Shown: one piece after another, positions 61,331 through 64,000 of the stretch | Position numbering within the stretch: the first letter of the stretch is position 1 | Layout of the letters: every line of letters starts with the position of its first letter | Assembly: GCF_000716545.1 (NCBI RefSeq) | Contig: NZ_JNWZ01000006.1 | Location: 114,278-178,277 of the forward strand | Direction: 5' to 3' | DNA length: 64,000 nt | From: Kitasatospora phosalacinea | Lineage (GTDB): Bacteria; Actinomycetota; Actinomycetes; Streptomycetales; Streptomycetaceae | Made by a program: the position numbers and the translations under genes | The notes under the pieces: generated by a model | Told to the model about the DNA's origin: nothing | Databases searched by the model: none | The model's input: the letters and a program-made list of their open reading frames with translations, nothing else

Positions 61331-61336
61331 ATCCTA
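61331..61336 (-). promoter_or_regulatory. -10 element of the hydrolase-ABC operon
   Basis: TAGGAT, seven bases before ATG 61323, with no ribosome site between: probable leaderless start. Confidence 0.45.
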
Positions 61337-61481
61337 ACCGGGCGGCAGGTAGGGAATCCGTCAGTCCCGGGGCGCCTCCCGCCCGGCGTCCCGCGCCACC
61401 GGCCCGGGCTCCCGAACCGCCGCAATCCCCCGCGATAGGGTGCGAATCCCCCACCCCCTGGCCGACCACCCGAGGTGACCC

Positions 61482-62492
61482 GTGTTCTGGCCGCTCGCCA
61501 GCCTGCTCACCGCCGTCTTCGCCGCCCTGTTCGCCGGCTGGCTGGCCGACCAGATCCTTCAACGCCTGGCGGCCCGCAACCCCGACGCCCCGGTCTGGGC
61601 CGAGCTGCGCCGCTGCCGCGTCCCGCTCCAACTGGCTTTGCTGTCGGCCCTGTTGCTCGCCTCCCGACCGGTACACCGGATCCTCCGCACCGACGACGCC
61701 GCGATCCGCCACGGCGTCCTGCTGGTGCTGATCGGCTCGCTCGGCTGGCTGACCGTCCGGGTGCTGGCCGCCGCCCTGGAGGCGGTCTTCAGCCGCTACG
61801 AGACGATCACCGAGGACGCCTCCCGGGTCCAGCGCGTCCGCACCCAGCTCGGCCTGGTCCGCCGGGGCGGCTCCGCCGTCGTCTGGGTCGTCACCGTCGG
61901 CGCGCTGCTGCTCACCTTCGACGCGATGCGCACCGTCGGCGCCGGCCTGCTCGCCTCCGCCGGCATCCTCGGCATCATCGCGGGCATCGCCGCCCAGTCC
62001 GCCCTGGGCAACTTCTTCGCCGGCCTGCAGATCGCCTTCAGCGACACCGTCCGGATCGGCGACACCGTCGTCGTGGACGGCCAGCAGGGCACCGTCGAGG
62101 AGATCACCCTCTCCTACCTGGTGCTGCGCCTGTGGGACCACCGCCGCCTGGTCGTCCCGGTCTCCTACTTCGTCTCCCGGCCGTACGAGAACTGGACCCG
62201 CCGCGACCCGGGCCTGCTCGCCTGGGTGCTGCTGCACCTCGACCACCGCACCCCCGTCGACGCCCTGCGCGTCGAACTGGAGCGCTACCTCGCCGGCACC
62301 GACCTCTGGGACGGCCGGGAGTGGTCGCTGGCCGTCAGCGACACCACCCCCTCCACCATCGTCGTGCGCGCCATGATGACCGCCCGCGACCCGGACACCG
62401 CCGCCGCCCTCAGGCTCGCCGCCCGCGAGCACCTGCTGGCGCACCTGCGCGACCACCACCCGCAGTCCCTGCCGCGCGTGCGCACCGGGTGA
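61482..62492 (+). CDS. MscS-family mechanosensitive channel
   Basis: A 336-aa protein with four N-terminal hydrophobic helices and the MscS pore and beta domain: LASAGILGIIAGIAAQSALGNFFAGLQIAFSDTVRIGD then VEEITLSYLVLRLWDHRRLVVP. The C-terminal alpha/beta domain is short. It releases solutes under membrane tension. The GTG at 61482 follows GAGGTG. Convergent with the GNAT gene. Confidence 0.92.
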   Translation: MFWPLASLLTAVFAALFAGWLADQILQRLAARNPDAPVWAELRRCRVPLQLALLSALLLASRPVHRILRTDDAAIRHGVLLVLIGSLGWLTVRVLAAALEAVFSRYETITEDASRVQRVRTQLGLVRRGGSAVVWVVTVGALLLTFDAMRTVGAGLLASAGILGIIAGIAAQSALGNFFAGLQIAFSDTVRIGDTVVVDGQQGTVEEITLSYLVLRLWDHRRLVVPVSYFVSRPYENWTRRDPGLLAWVLLHLDHRTPVDALRVELERYLAGTDLWDGREWSLAVSDTTPSTIVVRAMMTARDPDTAAALRLAAREHLLAHLRDHHPQSLPRVRTG

Positions 62493-62518
62493 CCGCGTCC
62501 GGAACGCCCCGGACGCGG
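62493..62518. terminator. Terminator between MscS and GNAT genes
   Basis: A 10-bp stem (62493-62502 with 62509-62518) with a six-base loop between convergent genes. Confidence 0.65.
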
Positions 62519-62535
62519 CCCCGCCCCCTCGCGCC

Positions 62536-63012
62536 CTACAGCACCCGCGTCATGGTCCGGTGCGGGATCCCGGCGTCCTCGTACACCGGCCCCTCGGCCA
62601 CGTACCCCAGCCGCTCGTAGAACCCGAGCGCCTGCACCTGGGCGTGCAGCTCCACCTCGCGGGCACCCCGCTCCCGCCCCAACTCCTCGACCGCGCGCAC
62701 CAGTTGCGCGCCCAGCCCGGTCCCGCGGGCGGCGGCGACCACGGCGAGCCGGCCGAGCAGCACCCGCCCCTCGGTGCCGCCGGTCATCGCCAGCGCCTCG
62801 GCCCCGTGGATCATCCGGACGGTGCCGAGCGCGGCCCCGTCCGGGTCGACGGCCAGCAGGTGCGTGGAGGTCGCGTCGTACGCGTCGTACTCCAGCTCCC
62901 GCGGCACCTCCTGCTCGACCACGAACACCTCGTGCCGGACACCGCGCGCCAGCGCCATGTCCGCGTCCCCGTCGACCACCCGGATCGACACGCCCGTCGA
63001 CGCACCGCCCAT
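62536..63012 (-). CDS. GNAT family N-acetyltransferase
   Basis: A 158-aa single GNAT domain. The acetyl-CoA loop is AARGTGLGAQLV and the C-terminal motif is GFYERLGYVAEG; the EVFVVEQEVPRELEYD region is like that of ElaA-type proteins. Substrate unknown. The ATG follows the rluD-like stop by one base (TGAGATG), with GGGAGAG upstream, so the two are coupled, a pairing common in actinobacteria. Confidence 0.9.
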   Translation of the reverse strand: MGGASTGVSIRVVDGDADMALARGVRHEVFVVEQEVPRELEYDAYDATSTHLLAVDPDGAALGTVRMIHGAEALAMTGGTEGRVLLGRLAVVAAARGTGLGAQLVRAVEELGRERGAREVELHAQVQALGFYERLGYVAEGPVYEDAGIPHRTMTRVL

Positions 63013-63013
63013 C

Positions 63014-63952
63014 TCAGCTCTCCCTCGCGATGACGTCCAGCGCGTGCTGGAGGTCCTCGGGGTAGGTGGAGGCGAACTCGACCCAGCGCCCGTCCTCCGG
63101 GTGCTCGAAGCCCAGCGAGACGGCGTGCAGCCACTGCCGGGTCAGGCCCAGCCGCTTGGCCAGCGTCGGGTCCGCGCCGTAGGTGAGGTCGCCGACGCAG
63201 GGGTGCCGCAGCGCGGACATGTGCACCCGGATCTGGTGGGTGCGGCCGGTCTCCAGCTTGATGTCCAGCAGGGACGCGGCCCGGTACGCCTCGATCAGGT
63301 CGTAGTGCGTGACGGAGGGCTTGCCGTCGCGGGTGACGGCCCACTTCCAGTCGCTGCTGGGGTGCCGGCCGATCGGCGCGTCCACGGTGCCGGACAGCGG
63401 GTCGGGGTGGCCCTGGACCAGCGCGTTGTACTTCTTCTCGGTGACCCGGTCGTGGAACTGCCGCTTCAGGTCGGTGTAGGCCCGCTCGGACTTGGCGACC
63501 ACCATGATCCCGGAGGTGCCGACGTCCAGGCGGTGCACGACGCCCTGGCGCTCGGCGGCGCCGGAGGTGGAGATCCGGTAGCCGGCCGCGGCCAGGCCGC
63601 CGATCACGGTGGGGCCGGTCCAGCCGGGGCTGGGGTGCGCGGCCACGCCGACCGGCTTGTCGATGACGACGACGTGGTCGTCGTCGTGGATGATCCGCAT
63701 GCCCTCGACGGCCTCGGCGACGACCTGCACGGGCGCGGCGGGGGCCGGGATCTCGACCTCCAGCCAGGACCCAGCGGTGACCCGGTCCGACTTCCCGGCG
63801 ACCGCGCCGTCCAGGGTGACCTTGCCCTCGGCGGCGAGTTCGGCGGCCTTGGTGCGGGAGAACCCGAACATCCGGGCCAGGGCGGCGTCCAGCCGCTCGC
63901 CCTCCAGGCCGTCGGGTACGGGGAGGCTACGGGTCTGCGCTGCGATACTCAC
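63014..63952 (-). CDS. RluA-family pseudouridine synthase (RluD type)
   Basis: A 312-aa RNA-modifying enzyme. An S4-like domain (about 14-75) precedes the catalytic domain with [11 protein letters not shown], in which Asp143 is the nucleophile, and [12 protein letters not shown] further on. RluD makes pseudouridines in helix 69 of 23S rRNA; the exact target here is inferred from the family. The GTG at 63952 lies seven bases after a CATACT hexamer. Bases 63953-64000 hold only this promoter. Confidence 0.93.
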   Translation of the reverse strand: MSIAAQTRSLPVPDGLEGERLDAALARMFGFSRTKAAELAAEGKVTLDGAVAGKSDRVTAGSWLEVEIPAPAAPVQVVAEAVEGMRIIHDDDHVVVIDKPVGVAAHPSPGWTGPTVIGGLAAAGYRISTSGAAERQGVVHRLDVGTSGIMVVAKSERAYTDLKRQFHDRVTEKKYNALVQGHPDPLSGTVDAPIGRHPSSDWKWAVTRDGKPSVTHYDLIEAYRAASLLDIKLETGRTHQIRVHMSALRHPCVGDLTYGADPTLAKRLGLTRQWLHAVSLGFEHPEDGRWVEFASTYPEDLQHALDVIARES

Positions 63953-63959
63953 CCACCCG

Positions 63960-63965
63960 AGTATG
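63960..63965 (-). promoter_or_regulatory. -10 element of the RluD-like gene
   Basis: CATACT, seven bases before GTG 63952, no ribosome site: probable leaderless start. Confidence 0.4.
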
Positions 63966-64000
63966 CCCGACCCGCACCGGCCCCCCGCCCCACCGGGGCC

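Overview
The window is chromosomal core sequence from a very GC-rich actinobacterium, almost certainly a member of the Streptomycetaceae (Streptomyces or Kitasatospora type). The evidence is the codon bias (G or C at nearly every third position), frequent GTG and TTG starts, tight 1- to 4-base gene overlaps, and the gene order hisD-C-B-H-priA-hisF ... hisI-trpE ... trpC-trpM-trpB-trpA ... lgt ... gltB-gltD. I see no tRNA, rRNA, CRISPR array, integrase or insertion sequence.

Layout. 1-4260: an XRE/DUF5753-type regulator, a large LuxR-type ATPase regulator (LAL), and a divergent SnoaL-like protein closed by a clear terminator. 4350-10810: glutamate synthase gltB-gltD behind a strong promoter and a leader of about 375 nt with hairpins. 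10860-14830: VIT-family metal transporter, lgt, a MauE/DsbA redox pair, and a small predicted secreted protein. 14830-22050: the trp genes (trpA, trpB, the tiny trpM, trpC, trpE) mixed with small membrane proteins, plus hisI. 22150-26800: an accessory island with a frameshifted gene remnant, a type VII-secretion-like pair (EspC-like and a 558-aa partner), a septum-formation-like lipoprotein-sized membrane protein, a TIGR03085 protein and a two-domain VOC protein. 26800-32560: the his operon, read leftwards from a leaderless hisD promoter.

32650-44545: a beta-helix-like membrane protein, a LON-domain protein, YbaK, a DUF2567-like protein, an ABC-2 exporter, a NYN nuclease-like protein, a DUF5707-like secreted protein whose gene overlaps a 3'-truncated asd, a DapA-like aldolase divergent from a LysR regulator, an orphan PemK/MazF-like protein and an RDD membrane protein. 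44600-64000: dnaE, an AlkZ-like winged-helix protein, a dienelactone hydrolase, an M9 collagenase-like protease, an HTH-DUF4180 pair, a RIO-type kinase with an upstream small ORF, a Ser/Thr kinase, a secreted-hydrolase/ABC-ATPase fusion with its permease, an MscS channel, a GNAT protein and a RluD-type pseudouridine synthase.

How the parts work together: GltBD supplies glutamate, which donates amino groups through HisC and (via glutamine) HisH/HisF and anthranilate synthase. PriA here should serve both histidine and tryptophan synthesis, because no trpF is visible. Many genes have a TANNNT -10 hexamer placed 6-8 nt before the start codon, so leaderless transcripts look common. The observations I rate highest are the truncated asd lying antisense to a secreted-protein gene, the small ORF and hairpin ahead of the RIO kinase, the repeat operator of the HTH-DUF4180 pair, the long dyad ahead of the collagenase gene, the hydrolase-ABC fusion, and trpM sitting in frame just after the trpC stop.
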